A program made the position numbers and the translations under genes. From Microcella sp. (GTDB lineage Bacteria > Actinomycetota > Actinomycetes > Actinomycetales > Microbacteriaceae), in assembly GCF_019739195.1 (NCBI RefSeq), contig NZ_JAHHDS010000003.1:1798001-1862000 (forward strand): DNA of 64,000 nt, written 5' to 3'. This document shows positions 16,587-25,290 of this stretch, one piece after another. Numbering within the stretch: the first letter of the stretch is position 1; each line of letters opens with the position of its first letter. The notes under the pieces were generated by a model. The model worked only from the letters and a program-made list of their open reading frames with translations. It did no database searches and was not told the DNA's origin.

Positions 16587-17939
16587 ATGACCAAGCTCAG
16601 GCTCGCCATCGTCGGTGCCGGACCAGCCGGCATCTACGCCGCCGACATCCTGCTCAAGCACGAGCGCTCGTTCGACGTCTCGATCGACCTCTTCGAGCAG
16701 CTGCCCGCCCCCTACGGCCTCGTGCGCTACGGCGTCGCCCCCGATCACCCGCGCATCAAGGGCATCATCAACGCTCTGCGCGAGGTGCTCGACTCGGGTG
16801 ACATTCGCATCTTCGGCAACGTGCGCTACGGCGCCGACATCACGCTCGACGACCTCAAGCGCCACTATCACGCGGTCATCTTCTCGACGGGGGCGATTCG
16901 GGATGCTGCGCTCGAGATTCCCGGCATCGACGCGCTCGGCAGCTACGGCGCCGCTGACTTCGTCAGCTGGTACGACGGCCACCCCGACGTGCCGCGCGAA
17001 TGGCCGCTCGAGGCCGAGTCGGTCGCGGTCATCGGCAACGGCAACGTCGCGCTCGACGTGGCCCGCATGCTCGCCAAGCACCCCGAAGACCTGCTGCCGA
17101 CCGAGGTGCCCGACAACGTCTACGCCGGCCTCGTCGCCTCGCCGGTCACCGACGTGCACGTGTTCGGCCGCCGGGGCCCGATGCAGGTGAAGTTCACCCC
17201 GCTCGAGCTGCGCGAACTCGGCGAGCTGCGCGATGTCGACATCGTCGTGCACGAGGAGGACTTTGATTACGACCAGGCTTCGCGCGATGCGATCACCTCG
17301 AACAAGCAGATCACGGTCATCGACCGCATCTTCACGCAGTGGCGCTCGCGCGAGACCGGTAGCGCGTCCCGTCGTCTGCACCTGCACTTCTACGCCAAGC
17401 CTCTCGAGGTGCTCGCCGACGACGAGGGCCGCGTGGCGGGCTTCCGCTACGAGCGCACCGAGCCCGACGGCGCCGGCGGGGTGCGCGGAACGGGTGAGAT
17501 TCGAGAGGTTGCGGTGCAGTCGGTCTACCGGGCGGTGGGCTACTTCGGCTCGCCCCTCGACGGCATCCCCTTCGACGAGCGCCACGGCGTCATTCCGAAC
17601 CACGAGGGCCAGGTGCTCGGCGACGACAACCGCCAGTTGCCGGGTGTATACGCCACGGGCTGGATCAAGCGCGGCCCGGTCGGCCTCATCGGCCACACGA
17701 AGAGCGACGCCATGGAGACGATTCAGCACCTCGTGGTTGACCAGGGCTCATGGTGGAGCCCGAGCGACCCCGACGAGCAGTCGGTCGTCGACCTGCTCGA
17801 CAGCCGCGGAGTGCTCTACACAAACCTCGACGGTTGGCACCGACTCGACGCCCACGAGGTCGCGCTGGGCAAGCCTCAGGGCCGCGAGCGCATCAAGGTC
17901 GTGCCGCGCGACGAGATGATCCGCATCTCGCGAGACTAG
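16587..17939 (+). CDS. fpr: FAD-dependent ferredoxin-NADP reductase, FprA type
   Basis: A 450-residue adrenodoxin-reductase-like flavoprotein that moves electrons between NADPH and ferredoxin. The N-terminal FAD motif is VGAGPAGIYAAD, then PAPYGLVRYGVAPDHPRIKG. The NADP-binding motif is VIGNGNVALDVARML, followed by GRRGPMQVKFTPLELREL. The C-terminal ATGWIKRGPVGLIGHTKSDA closes the FAD site. The length matches FprA of actinobacteria. It is probably in the same transcript as the polyprenyl synthase. Its TAG shares CTAG with the convergent gene downstream. Confidence 0.93.
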   Translation: MTKLRLAIVGAGPAGIYAADILLKHERSFDVSIDLFEQLPAPYGLVRYGVAPDHPRIKGIINALREVLDSGDIRIFGNVRYGADITLDDLKRHYHAVIFSTGAIRDAALEIPGIDALGSYGAADFVSWYDGHPDVPREWPLEAESVAVIGNGNVALDVARMLAKHPEDLLPTEVPDNVYAGLVASPVTDVHVFGRRGPMQVKFTPLELRELGELRDVDIVVHEEDFDYDQASRDAITSNKQITVIDRIFTQWRSRETGSASRRLHLHFYAKPLEVLADDEGRVAGFRYERTEPDGAGGVRGTGEIREVAVQSVYRAVGYFGSPLDGIPFDERHGVIPNHEGQVLGDDNRQLPGVYATGWIKRGPVGLIGHTKSDAMETIQHLVVDQGSWWSPSDPDEQSVVDLLDSRGVLYTNLDGWHRLDAHEVALGKPQGRERIKVVPRDEMIRISRD

Positions 17940-18406
17940 CCCGGCCACCGCGGGCGAGCCCTCTGCGTGAGCTCCATGTCGGGCAGTCGATGGGGTGCGC
18001 ATCGCACGGCCTGAGTCAGGGCAATGTCGATCGACACGCACCACCGTGTGCCTGAATCGTAGGCATCGTCAGACCAATGAATCGTCGCTGCACCGGCGTA
18101 TCGGAGTCGATGCGCACGTGATGGCCGACTGACATGCGGAGGTTCAGGGGAGTCGAGACGATCGATGACTTCGTAGAATTCCAGGGCGCTCACGCAAGCG
18201 AGCGGGCCACCGTGACTCCACGCTGACCGCACTGATGCCGGCAGGTCGCTCGACCCGTACCAACCGCGGCAGAGTCGTTTGAGCCAGCCGAATTGGACTC
18301 CGAAGCGAATGTCGTCGGCGCTCCACCCCTCTGCAAGCAATTCAGCTCGAGAGGCAATGCCGCCGTTGGCCGAGATGTACTCGTCGAACGTTCGAAACCG
18401 CGGCAT
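17936..18406 (-). pseudogene. truncated AbiEi-like / type IV antitoxin-domain protein
   Basis: A 156-residue product from the ATG at 18406. Its N-terminus (FDEYISANGGIASRAELLAEGWSADDIRFGVQFGWLKRLCRGWYG) matches the winged-helix AbiEi-antitoxin-type domain that usually precedes a Vsr/DUF559-like nuclease domain in actinobacterial proteins of about 280-300 residues. Here the protein ends after IDIALTQAVRCAPHRLPDMELTQ and a short Arg/Pro tail, directly against the fpr stop, so the nuclease part is missing. It may be a decayed gene or a regulator-only version. No partner gene is adjacent. Confidence 0.6.
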
Positions 18407-18523
18407 ACAGAGGAGTGTGCGGGTGCTCGACGATCTCGCGTGCCCCGCGCTCGGCGTCGGTCGATCATCGCTTGTTCTCTGTGCTCTGTGGAGGACGGGG
18501 GTTGCGGGACCCGCCCCCGCCCG

Positions 18524-18591
18524 CCTTCCACAACTTCGGAGTGGGAGTCGCGAGGTATCGAGACTTTTCCCCCTTCCGAAGTTGTGGAAGG
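18524..18591. repeat. 17-bp perfect inverted repeat element
   Basis: CCTTCCACAACTTCGGA at 18524-18540 is exactly complementary to TCCGAAGTTGTGGAAGG at 18575-18591, with a 34-nt centre that can partly pair (GTGGGAGTC with GACTTTTCCCCC). It lies in the 212-bp gap between the truncated AbiEi-like gene and the DUF1801 gene, where no coding frame is credible. The arms are longer than a normal terminator needs, so it could be a miniature mobile element or a REP-like sequence. Confidence 0.6.
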
Positions 18592-18618
18592 CATCCAGGG
18601 TGGGGCGGTGGACCTGGC

Positions 18619-19029
18619 TCAGACGGCGGAGTCGGCCGTTACCGTCCAGCCGAGGGCGATGAGTTCGTCGAGCACCTCGAGATCGAGCTGCTCGAGCCGG
18701 TTGACATAGACGCAGGCGACCGACGCGCTGTGCGGGCCGAGTCGAGCGAGCAAAGCGGGAGCGTCTGGATGCTCGGTCAGGCCGTAGAGCGTGAGCTTGG
18801 CCTTGCGCGGCGAGAAGCCCGTGCGCGGCCAGATTCCCTCGGTGCCGCTCGCGTACTGGTAGCGGTAGGTACCGAAGCCGACAATCGACGGACCCCACAT
18901 GACCGGCTCGGCCCCGGTCGCCCGGCGATAGATTTCGACGAGCTCGGCACCTTCAGCCGCACGGCGCGGGTCGAGCGTCGACAAGAACTCGTCGACAGGA
19001 ACCTCGGTCGGCAGCGTCTTCTGCGTCAT
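18619..19029 (-). CDS. DUF1801 domain protein
   Basis: A 136-residue protein with the features of the DUF1801 (YdhG-like) family: a DEFLSTLDPRRAAEGAELVEIYRRATG start, PVMWGPSIVGFGTYRYQY, and FSPRKAKLTLYGL followed by LLARLGPHSASVACVYVNRLEQLD. The family fold is small and its reaction is not established. It has no signal peptide or membrane segment. The start lies 6 bases from a TACGGT box on the same strand, which again suggests a leaderless message. It ends at the 18524-18591 inverted repeat. Confidence 0.85.
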   Translation of the reverse strand: MTQKTLPTEVPVDEFLSTLDPRRAAEGAELVEIYRRATGAEPVMWGPSIVGFGTYRYQYASGTEGIWPRTGFSPRKAKLTLYGLTEHPDAPALLARLGPHSASVACVYVNRLEQLDLEVLDELIALGWTVTADSAV

Positions 19030-19062
19030 GCGAGAACCGTACGCGCGCTGGGCGGGCGGCCG

Positions 19063-20553
19063 CTACTGCAGAGCCGCTGTGACGCGAGCCAGGTCGTCGA
19101 AGGCGCGCATGTGGGCGGGGCGGCGCAGCCACTCATCGAGCGTCAACTCGCGCGAGTTCTCACGATAGGTCTGCTCGATCGCTCGGAGCTCTCGAATGAT
19201 CGACTCGCCGCGCACCATGACCGATACCTCGAGGTTGAGGCTGAACGAGCGCATGTCCATGTTGCTCGACCCGATGATGGCCACCTGGTCGTCGATCGTG
19301 AAGTGCTTGGCGTGCAGCACGGTCGGCGAGCGGTAGAGCCAGATGCGTACCCCGGCCCGCAGCAGCTCTTCGTAGTACGAGCGCTGTGCGTGGAAGACGA
19401 GCGTCTGGTCGCCGACCTCTGACACGAAAAGCTGCACGTCGAGCCCGCTCTGCGCCGCGGTTGTGATCGCGTAGAGCATCGACTCGTCGGGCACGAAGTA
19501 CGGGGAGCAGATCTGCACCTGCTCTTGCGCTGCATAGACGAGTGAGTTGAAGAGGCGCAGGTTGTTCTCACCCTCGAACGCGGGGCCGCTCGGCACTACC
19601 TGAGCGTCGAGCCCTTGACCAGGATCGACATCGGGCGAGATGACAGCTTCGCGCAGCAGCAGCTCGTCGGTTTCGGCGTACCAGTCGGTCGCGAACAGGG
19701 CCTCGATGCCGGCCGCGATCGGGCCGTCGAAGCGCACCATGAGTTCTCGCCACTCGAGCCGCGAGCCGTCGCGGCGGGAGCGCCGATGGTAGCCGCGCTC
19801 GACGAGGTTCTGCGACCCGGTGAAGGCTATCGAACCGTCGACGATCAAGAACTTGCGGTGATTGCGCAGATCAGGACGCTGCCACTGGCCGCGCCACGGC
19901 CTGACCGGCAGCATCGCGAAGTGTTCGGCGCCGATCGCGTCGAGCCGACGGCGAAGTCTTCGGTAGCCGGGAACCCGCACCGAGGCGATGTGGTCGTACA
20001 GCACACGCACCTTAACGCCGCGCGCGACGGCGGCACCCAGGGCGGCGAAGAACCGCTCGGTCTCATCGTCGACAGACATGATGTAGAACTCGACGTTGAC
20101 CAAACGGGTCGCCGCGTCGACCGCCTCCGTCATGGCAGAGATCGACGAAGAGTAGTCGGTGTACAACCTGGCCGTGTTGCCGCCCACGAGAGGCATCGCG
20201 CCCAGGTTGCGGTTCAGTTCGACGATCGGCTCGAGCCAGGGCGGCCAGGGGGAATCCTTGCTGACGCGATCCATGCCGTCAGTGGTCTCGAGGATGTAGG
20301 TGTTGATCTCGTCTTGCTGCTCCCGACGTCTCTTCGGCAGCCGACGGGAACCCAGCAGCAGGAAGAGTAGGAAGCCGATGAGCGGCAGGATGTAGATGAG
20401 CAGTAGCCAGGCGAGGGCGCTCGGGGGTCGACGGTTGCGCGGCACAACCACCAGAGCAGTGATGGCAATGCCCAGCGCGGCCAGGAGCACGAGGCCTGTC
20501 ACGATGAGGACAATCCACGCCTCAGTGCCGCTGAGGGCGACGTCGTCAGTCAT
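19063..20553 (-). CDS. cls: cardiolipin synthase, phospholipase D type
   Basis: A 496-residue membrane phospholipid enzyme. Two N-terminal membrane helices (about 13-35 and 42-66, the PLDc_N domain) precede two phospholipase D half-domains. The two HKD motifs are NHRKFLIVDGSIAFTGSQN and HAKHFTIDDQVAIIGSSNMD. The motif order and length fit ClsA-type cardiolipin synthases, which condense two phosphatidylglycerols. TAGACT on the minus strand (20560-20565) lies 6 bases before the ATG. It is not obviously in an operon. Confidence 0.92.
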   Translation of the reverse strand: MTDDVALSGTEAWIVLIVTGLVLLAALGIAITALVVVPRNRRPPSALAWLLLIYILPLIGFLLFLLLGSRRLPKRRREQQDEINTYILETTDGMDRVSKDSPWPPWLEPIVELNRNLGAMPLVGGNTARLYTDYSSSISAMTEAVDAATRLVNVEFYIMSVDDETERFFAALGAAVARGVKVRVLYDHIASVRVPGYRRLRRRLDAIGAEHFAMLPVRPWRGQWQRPDLRNHRKFLIVDGSIAFTGSQNLVERGYHRRSRRDGSRLEWRELMVRFDGPIAAGIEALFATDWYAETDELLLREAVISPDVDPGQGLDAQVVPSGPAFEGENNLRLFNSLVYAAQEQVQICSPYFVPDESMLYAITTAAQSGLDVQLFVSEVGDQTLVFHAQRSYYEELLRAGVRIWLYRSPTVLHAKHFTIDDQVAIIGSSNMDMRSFSLNLEVSVMVRGESIIRELRAIEQTYRENSRELTLDEWLRRPAHMRAFDDLARVTAALQ

Positions 20554-20598
20554 GGCCGCAGTCTAGTGACGCAGGTTCATCCGCCGCGGCTCGAAGCG

Positions 20599-21087
20599 TC
20601 AGCGAAAATTGACGAACTGCAGCGCGACGTCGAGGTCTTTGCCCTTGAGCAGCGCCATGGTCGCCTGCAGGTCGTCACGGCTCTTCGACTGCACCCGCAG
20701 CTCGTCGCCCTGAATCTGACTCTTGACGCTCTTCGGCCCCTCGTCGCGGATGATCTTCGAGATCTTCTTCGCGTCGTCGCTCGAGATGCCGTTCTTGAGC
20801 CCGACCTCGATGCGGAACTCTTTGCCGCTCGCGTAGGGCTCACCCGTGTCGAGGCTGCGGATGCCGATGCCGCGCTTGATCATCTTCGACTCGAGCACCT
20901 CGAGCACGGCCTTGACGCGCTCTTCGGCGCTCGCCTTGAGCAGCAGCTTCTCGCCGCTCCATTCGATCGACGCGCCGACTCCCTTGAAGTCGTAGCGCTG
21001 GGCGATCTCCTTCTGAGCCTGGTTGACGGCGTTGTCCGCCTCCATCTTGTCGACCTTGCTCACGATGTCGAATGATGAATCAGCCAT
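20599..21087 (-). CDS. YajQ-family nucleotide-binding protein
   Basis: A 162-residue cytosolic protein with the YajQ/DUF520 signature: [51 protein letters not shown] and the end ALQFVNFR. Members of the family bind nucleic acids, GTP/ATP or cyclic di-GMP in some bacteria; which applies here is unknown. The ATG is 6 bases from a TACGAT box. It is divergent from the lytic transglycosylase with only 15 bp between start codons, so the two promoters must overlap the opposite coding region. Confidence 0.93.
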   Translation of the reverse strand: MADSSFDIVSKVDKMEADNAVNQAQKEIAQRYDFKGVGASIEWSGEKLLLKASAEERVKAVLEVLESKMIKRGIGIRSLDTGEPYASGKEFRIEVGLKNGISSDDAKKISKIIRDEGPKSVKSQIQGDELRVQSKSRDDLQATMALLKGKDLDVALQFVNFR

Positions 21088-21102
21088 GCGACCATCGTAA
21101 CC

Positions 21103-21888
21103 ATGACCCCCGCCGCGATCGCCCGAATGAGCATCGGGCTTGCGCTCGGAGCTCTCGTGGTCGCTGCCCTGGTGCTCTTGCTGCTGCGCCCCTCGGCGCC
21201 GACACCGACGGATGCTGCGCTCGAGCCCACCGCGACCCCCGCGCCGCGCTGGGCAGAGCCGGCGCCCCTCCCTCCCACGTCGGCGGCACCGACCCGGCCC
21301 GGAGTCTCGGGCCTGGTCGACCCGGCCTGGGTCACCGCCGTCGCCGCGGATTCGGGCATTCCCGAGCGGGTGCTCGCCGCCTACGCGGGCGCCGCGATCT
21401 CGAAGAACGCCGAGCGCCCCGACTGCGACCTCGGCTGGAACACACTCGCGGGCATCGGCTGGGTCGAGTCGCGCCACGGCACCTACGGCGGAGCATCCGT
21501 CGCCGATGACGGCACCGTCAGCCCGCCCATCATCGGCATTGCACTCGACGGTTCGACGACCAACATCATCACCGACACCGACGGGGGAGAGTTCGACGGC
21601 GACGCCGAGTTCGACCGGGCTTTGGGTCCGATGCAGTTCATTCCGGGCAGCTGGGCCAACTGGTACGTCGACGCGAGCGGTGACGGCATCGCCGACCCGC
21701 ACAACATCGACGACGCGGCGCTCGCCGCGGCCAACTATCTGTGCCGGGCGGTGCCGACCCTCGGCGACGAGGCCTCCTGGCGTGGGTGCATCGCCGCCTA
21801 CAACGACGCGAGCAGCTACCTCGACGCCGTGGCTACCGCCTCGCAGGGCTACGCCGCTGCGGCCGAGCGGTCGTCGACCTCACAATGA
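21103..21888 (+). CDS. membrane-anchored lytic murein transglycosylase
   Basis: A 261-residue protein with an N-terminal membrane helix (about 9-28), a Pro/Thr-rich linker to residue 70 and an SLT-like lytic transglycosylase domain. Catalytic-site features are the glutamate in IGWVESRHG, then [15 protein letters not shown] and [14 protein letters not shown], the typical order for MltB/SLT_2 actinobacterial enzymes. It should cleave peptidoglycan glycan strands. Its last 56 bp overlap the end of the convergent LacI gene. The ATG has no strong ribosome site. Confidence 0.88.
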   Translation: MTPAAIARMSIGLALGALVVAALVLLLLRPSAPTPTDAALEPTATPAPRWAEPAPLPPTSAAPTRPGVSGLVDPAWVTAVAADSGIPERVLAAYAGAAISKNAERPDCDLGWNTLAGIGWVESRHGTYGGASVADDGTVSPPIIGIALDGSTTNIITDTDGGEFDGDAEFDRALGPMQFIPGSWANWYVDASGDGIADPHNIDDAALAAANYLCRAVPTLGDEASWRGCIAAYNDASSYLDAVATASQGYAAAAERSSTSQ

Positions 21889-22870
21889 GCTCGAACGGCA
21901 GGGGCGTGTTCTCGTCATCGAGATCGTCGCTGCCGCTCGGCTGCAGCTCTTCCATGAGCAGCTCGACGGCGCGCTCGCCCTGCAGGCCCGGGAATTGCGC
22001 CACGGTCGAGAGCCCGAAGAAGTCGGCGAGCTCGTGGTCGTCGATGCCGATGATCGAGAGCTCACCCGGCACGTCGAGGCCCATGTCGCGCGCCGCGAGA
22101 ATCGCGCCGATGGCCATCTCGTCGCTCGCCGCGACGATGGCCGTCGGGCGCAGGCGAGGGTTGCCGAGCATCTGCTTGGCTGCGGTGTAGCCGCTCTCCA
22201 TCGTGAAGACGGCAGGAAAGTAGAGGTCGCGCTCAGGAATCAGCCCGGCACCGCGCAGTGCGGCCTCGTAGCCGAGGCGCCGATTGGTCGGCAGGTGGAA
22301 CGCGAGCTCGCGATCGACGTCGCCTCCAATATGACCGATGCGCGTGTGCCCGAGCGAGAGCAGATGCTCGGTCGCGAGCTTCGTGACCGCGACGTCGTCG
22401 ATGCTGAGCGTGCGCACGCCCCGCAAGGGTCCGCCCACGCCGACGAGCGGCTTGCTCAGCGCATGCAGCGAGGTGATCTCGGCGACCGTGAGTTCCAGGC
22501 TCACGGCGATCACAGCATCCACCCGTTGCCGCAGCAGGTGATCGGTGAAGACCTTCTCGCGCTCGCGATCGTCGCCCGAGAGGTTGTAGAGGGTCAGGTC
22601 GTAGCCGTACTGCATGAGGCGGCGCTGCGCACCCTCGATAACCGAGGTGTAGAACCAGCGGTTCAAGAAGGGAACGACGACGCCGATGTTGCGCGTGCGC
22701 CCCGTCGCGAGGCTCGAGGCGCTGGCCGAGACGACGTAGCCGAGCTCGGCGGCGGCGGCTTCGACGCGCTCACGGGTCGTGGCCGCGACGTGCCCGCGAC
22801 CGCTGAGAGCGCGCGACACGGTCGCCGTCGAGACTCCCGCACGACGGGCGACGTCGTCGATGCCGACCAT
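21833..22870 (-). CDS. LacI-family transcriptional regulator
   Basis: A 345-residue LacI/GalR repressor. The DNA-binding domain is at the N-terminus ([33 protein letters not shown]), with the minor-groove hinge helix region [16 protein letters not shown]. The periplasmic-binding-like sensor follows, with [11 protein letters not shown]-type and [13 protein letters not shown] segments. It resembles the second LacI protein at 53806-54828. It is a candidate regulator of the maltodextrin locus 4 kb away, whose two operators fit LacI consensus. Its 3' end overlaps the lytic transglycosylase gene by 56 bp. Confidence 0.92.
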   Translation of the reverse strand: MVGIDDVARRAGVSTATVSRALSGRGHVAATTRERVEAAAAELGYVVSASASSLATGRTRNIGVVVPFLNRWFYTSVIEGAQRRLMQYGYDLTLYNLSGDDREREKVFTDHLLRQRVDAVIAVSLELTVAEITSLHALSKPLVGVGGPLRGVRTLSIDDVAVTKLATEHLLSLGHTRIGHIGGDVDRELAFHLPTNRRLGYEAALRGAGLIPERDLYFPAVFTMESGYTAAKQMLGNPRLRPTAIVAASDEMAIGAILAARDMGLDVPGELSIIGIDDHELADFFGLSTVAQFPGLQGERAVELLMEELQPSGSDDLDDENTPLPFELIVRSTTARPQRRSPARR

Positions 22871-23025
22871 GTGTCGTCGCCTCGCTCTCTCCCCTCTGGC
22901 CAGAATAACCGCACGCGGACCCGACGACGGATGCGGGGCGGCGAGCGTGGTATCGCCGACCCCGCCGCTCTTGTATTCTTGTGAGGCGCCTCCGGTCGGT
23001 GACCACACGGGTCGGGCGCGCACCT

Positions 23026-23110
23026 GGCGAGTTACCCAAGCGGCCAAAGGGATCTGACTGTAAATCAGACTGCTCAGCATTCGGGGGTTCGAATCCCTCA
23101 CTCGCCACCA
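23026..23110 (+). tRNA. tRNA-Tyr (anticodon GTA), CCA encoded
   Basis: A class II tRNA with a long variable arm. The acceptor GGCGAGT pairs with ACTCGCC, the anticodon stem TCTGA/TCAGA frames the loop CTGTAAA (anticodon GTA), and the T loop is TTCGAAT. The discriminator A is at 23107 and the CCA end at 23108-23110 is encoded. The last A of CCA is also the first base of the next gene's ATG. Confidence 0.97.
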
Positions 23111-23955
23111 TGACTCCTCCACCGAACGCGACCGCCGAGTTGCTCTCGCTGGCGCGCGCCGTCGCTCTCGAGGCAGGCACCCTCGTGCTCGAGGCGCGGC
23201 GCGGGGTCGTCGAGGTCGCCGACCGCAAGTCGTCGTCGGTCGACGTCGTCACGCAGGTCGACCGCGACGCCGAAGCACTCATTCGCGGCCGCCTCGCCGA
23301 AGCGCGGCCCCACGACGGCTTCTTCGGTGAAGAGAGCGGCGGAGCGTCGGGCTCGAGCGGACTCACCTGGGTCGTCGACCCCATCGATGGCACCGTCAAC
23401 TTTCTCTACGGCATTCCGCACTATGCCGTGAGCATCGCCGTCGTCGAAGGCGAGGCCGACCCGCAGCGCTGGCAGGCGCTCGCCGGGGTCGTCGTCAACC
23501 CGGCGACAGGTGAGCTCTTCTCGGCCGCTGCGGGAGACGGCGCCTTTCTCGGCGATCGTCCGCTGCAGGTCAACCCTCCGGTCGATCTCTCGCAGGCGCT
23601 CGTTGCGACAGGCTTCGCCTACGCGGCGCAGACGCGTGCCGAGCAGGGCGCGGCCGTTGCGCGCCTGCTGCCTCAGGTACGGGATGTTCGGCGCATGGGC
23701 ACCGCATCGCTCGACCTCTGCGCGGTGGCGAGCGGTCGTGTCGACGCCTATTTCGAGCGCACGCTGAGCCCCTGGGATCACGCCGCGGGTGCCATTGTCG
23801 CCGCCGAGGCCGGCGCCCGTGTCACGGGCCTGCCGGGCATGCGCGCCGACCACCGGTTCTTGCTCGCGGCGCACCCGGAACTCGCGGTCGCGCTCGAGCG
23901 GGTGCTCGGCGAGGTGGAGGCCGTGCCGAGTGAGGCGGCCAGTGACTCGTCGTGA
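23110..23955 (+). CDS. inositol-monophosphatase family protein
   Basis: A 281-residue Mg-dependent phosphatase of the IMPase/FBPase/CysQ superfamily. The metal site is visible as EESGG (about 74-78), WVVDPIDGTVNFLYG (the DPxDGT motif) and the late SPWDHAAGAIVAAEAGARVT with WDxAAG. The substrate could be inositol phosphate, histidinol phosphate or PAP. The ATG begins on the final A of the encoded tRNA-Tyr CCA, so translation must start on a tRNA read-through or a processed leaderless RNA; the next in-frame start is far inside the domain. Confidence 0.9.
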   Translation: MTPPPNATAELLSLARAVALEAGTLVLEARRGVVEVADRKSSSVDVVTQVDRDAEALIRGRLAEARPHDGFFGEESGGASGSSGLTWVVDPIDGTVNFLYGIPHYAVSIAVVEGEADPQRWQALAGVVVNPATGELFSAAAGDGAFLGDRPLQVNPPVDLSQALVATGFAYAAQTRAEQGAAVARLLPQVRDVRRMGTASLDLCAVASGRVDAYFERTLSPWDHAAGAIVAAEAGARVTGLPGMRADHRFLLAAHPELAVALERVLGEVEAVPSEAASDSS

Positions 23956-24098
23956 CCGCACCTCGGTACGAACTGCGAATTGTGCTCACCGACTTTCGCT
24001 GTCGACGCGCAGCCGTTAGTCTTTACCAATCCGTGATAATCGCGCTCTGCGAGGCGACCACTGATCCGAGCAACTGACATCTGAGGCTGACGACGACC

Positions 24099-25241
24099 GT
24101 GACGAACGAGTTCCCGTGGGCCGCAGAGGGTTCTGACCAGAATTCCCCTGCGACCGCGAACGACGCTCTCGAGTCGCTCGGCTTCTCCTTCACCGAGGAA
24201 TCCTCTGCTCAGACTCCCGTCGAGACGAGCTCAGCCGACGTGCCGACCGCCGCACTTGAGCAGCTGCCCTCTGGCCACTCGACCGACCTCGTGCCACTGA
24301 GCCGTCGCGCCTTGCGCGAAGCCGAGCGGTCGAAGCCGAGCTCGCGACGAGGCCGTGGCCCGGCCGCGAGCGAGCCCGTCGCCGCGACGTCACCGAGCGT
24401 GAGTGCGACCGAGACGGTGACGCCGACCCCCGTGCGGCGTGCGCCCGCCGCGCCGCCCGTGGCGGCAGCTGCCACGCGGCCCGCCTCCTCGCGCCCCTCG
24501 CTGCGCCGGCGTATTGCCCAGAAGACCTTCCCGCCCGTCGTCATGCTCGCCGCGGCCGCCCTGCTCGTCGGCACGTCAGTGCCCGCGACGGCGCTGTTCG
24601 ACCCCGACGCGCCTCCGGCATCCACGGTCATGGCATCGATCGCGATGTCAGACGAGGCCGCCATCGATCCTGAACTCACCGAAGAGCAGGTTGTCGAGGT
24701 CGAGGCGGGCGCAGACCTCACCGCGGTCGTCGCGTCGCGCGACGAGTGGAGCGTGACCTCGTACGCCGAGATGCTGCGCCTCAAGTACGGCAGCCGTGAC
24801 TTCTCCTACTCCACGAGCGGCTCGGGCGCCGTGCGCTGGCCGTTCCCCGCCGCCGTGCCGATCAGCTCGGGCTTCGGCGAGCGCGTCGCGCCGTGCCGCT
24901 ACTGCTCGAGCTACCACCAGGGCCTCGACTTCAACCCCGGCGCTGGCACGCCGATCTTCGCGATCGCTGACGGCGTCGTCATCAAGGCCGAGCACAGCGG
25001 CGGCTTCGGCAACCACGCCATCATCGAGCACACCATCAACGGCCAGCGCGTCACGAGCACCTATGCGCACATGACGACGGCCAGCTCGCCTCTGGTCGTC
25101 GGGCAGCAGATTCTCGTCGGCGACTTCGTCGGCACGGTCGGCAGCACCGGCACGTCGACCGGCGCCCACCTTCACTTCGAGATTCGCATCGACGACATCG
25201 CGATCGACCCGTTCGCCTGGTTGCAGGCTAACGCGAGCTAG
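24099..25241 (+). CDS. M23-family peptidoglycan endopeptidase, membrane-anchored
   Basis: A 380-residue protein. The first 140 residues are low-complexity Ser/Ala/Pro/Arg sequence and probably cytoplasmic. A membrane helix follows (VVMLAAAALLVGTSVPATAL, about 149-168). The C-terminal M23 (LytM) domain has the zinc motif HQGLDF, then GVVIKAEHSGGFGNHAIIEH and the catalytic HLHFEI. Two cysteines (CRYCSSYHQG) sit just before the domain. It should cleave peptide cross-links in the wall. I looked for a ydaO-type leader upstream and did not find one. The GTG start is inferred from the frame. Confidence 0.88.
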   Translation: MTNEFPWAAEGSDQNSPATANDALESLGFSFTEESSAQTPVETSSADVPTAALEQLPSGHSTDLVPLSRRALREAERSKPSSRRGRGPAASEPVAATSPSVSATETVTPTPVRRAPAAPPVAAAATRPASSRPSLRRRIAQKTFPPVVMLAAAALLVGTSVPATALFDPDAPPASTVMASIAMSDEAAIDPELTEEQVVEVEAGADLTAVVASRDEWSVTSYAEMLRLKYGSRDFSYSTSGSGAVRWPFPAAVPISSGFGERVAPCRYCSSYHQGLDFNPGAGTPIFAIADGVVIKAEHSGGFGNHAIIEHTINGQRVTSTYAHMTTASSPLVVGQQILVGDFVGTVGSTGTSTGAHLHFEIRIDDIAIDPFAWLQANAS

Positions 25242-25290
25242 ACCCGCCCGGCGCTCGCGCGCTGAGCGGGCCGCTCCAGACGGCGGGGCT

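Noticed and set aside
23956-24098. Cyclic di-AMP (ydaO-type) riboswitch upstream of the M23 peptidase
   Set aside because: The gap is only 143 bp and lacks the conserved ydaO core elements.
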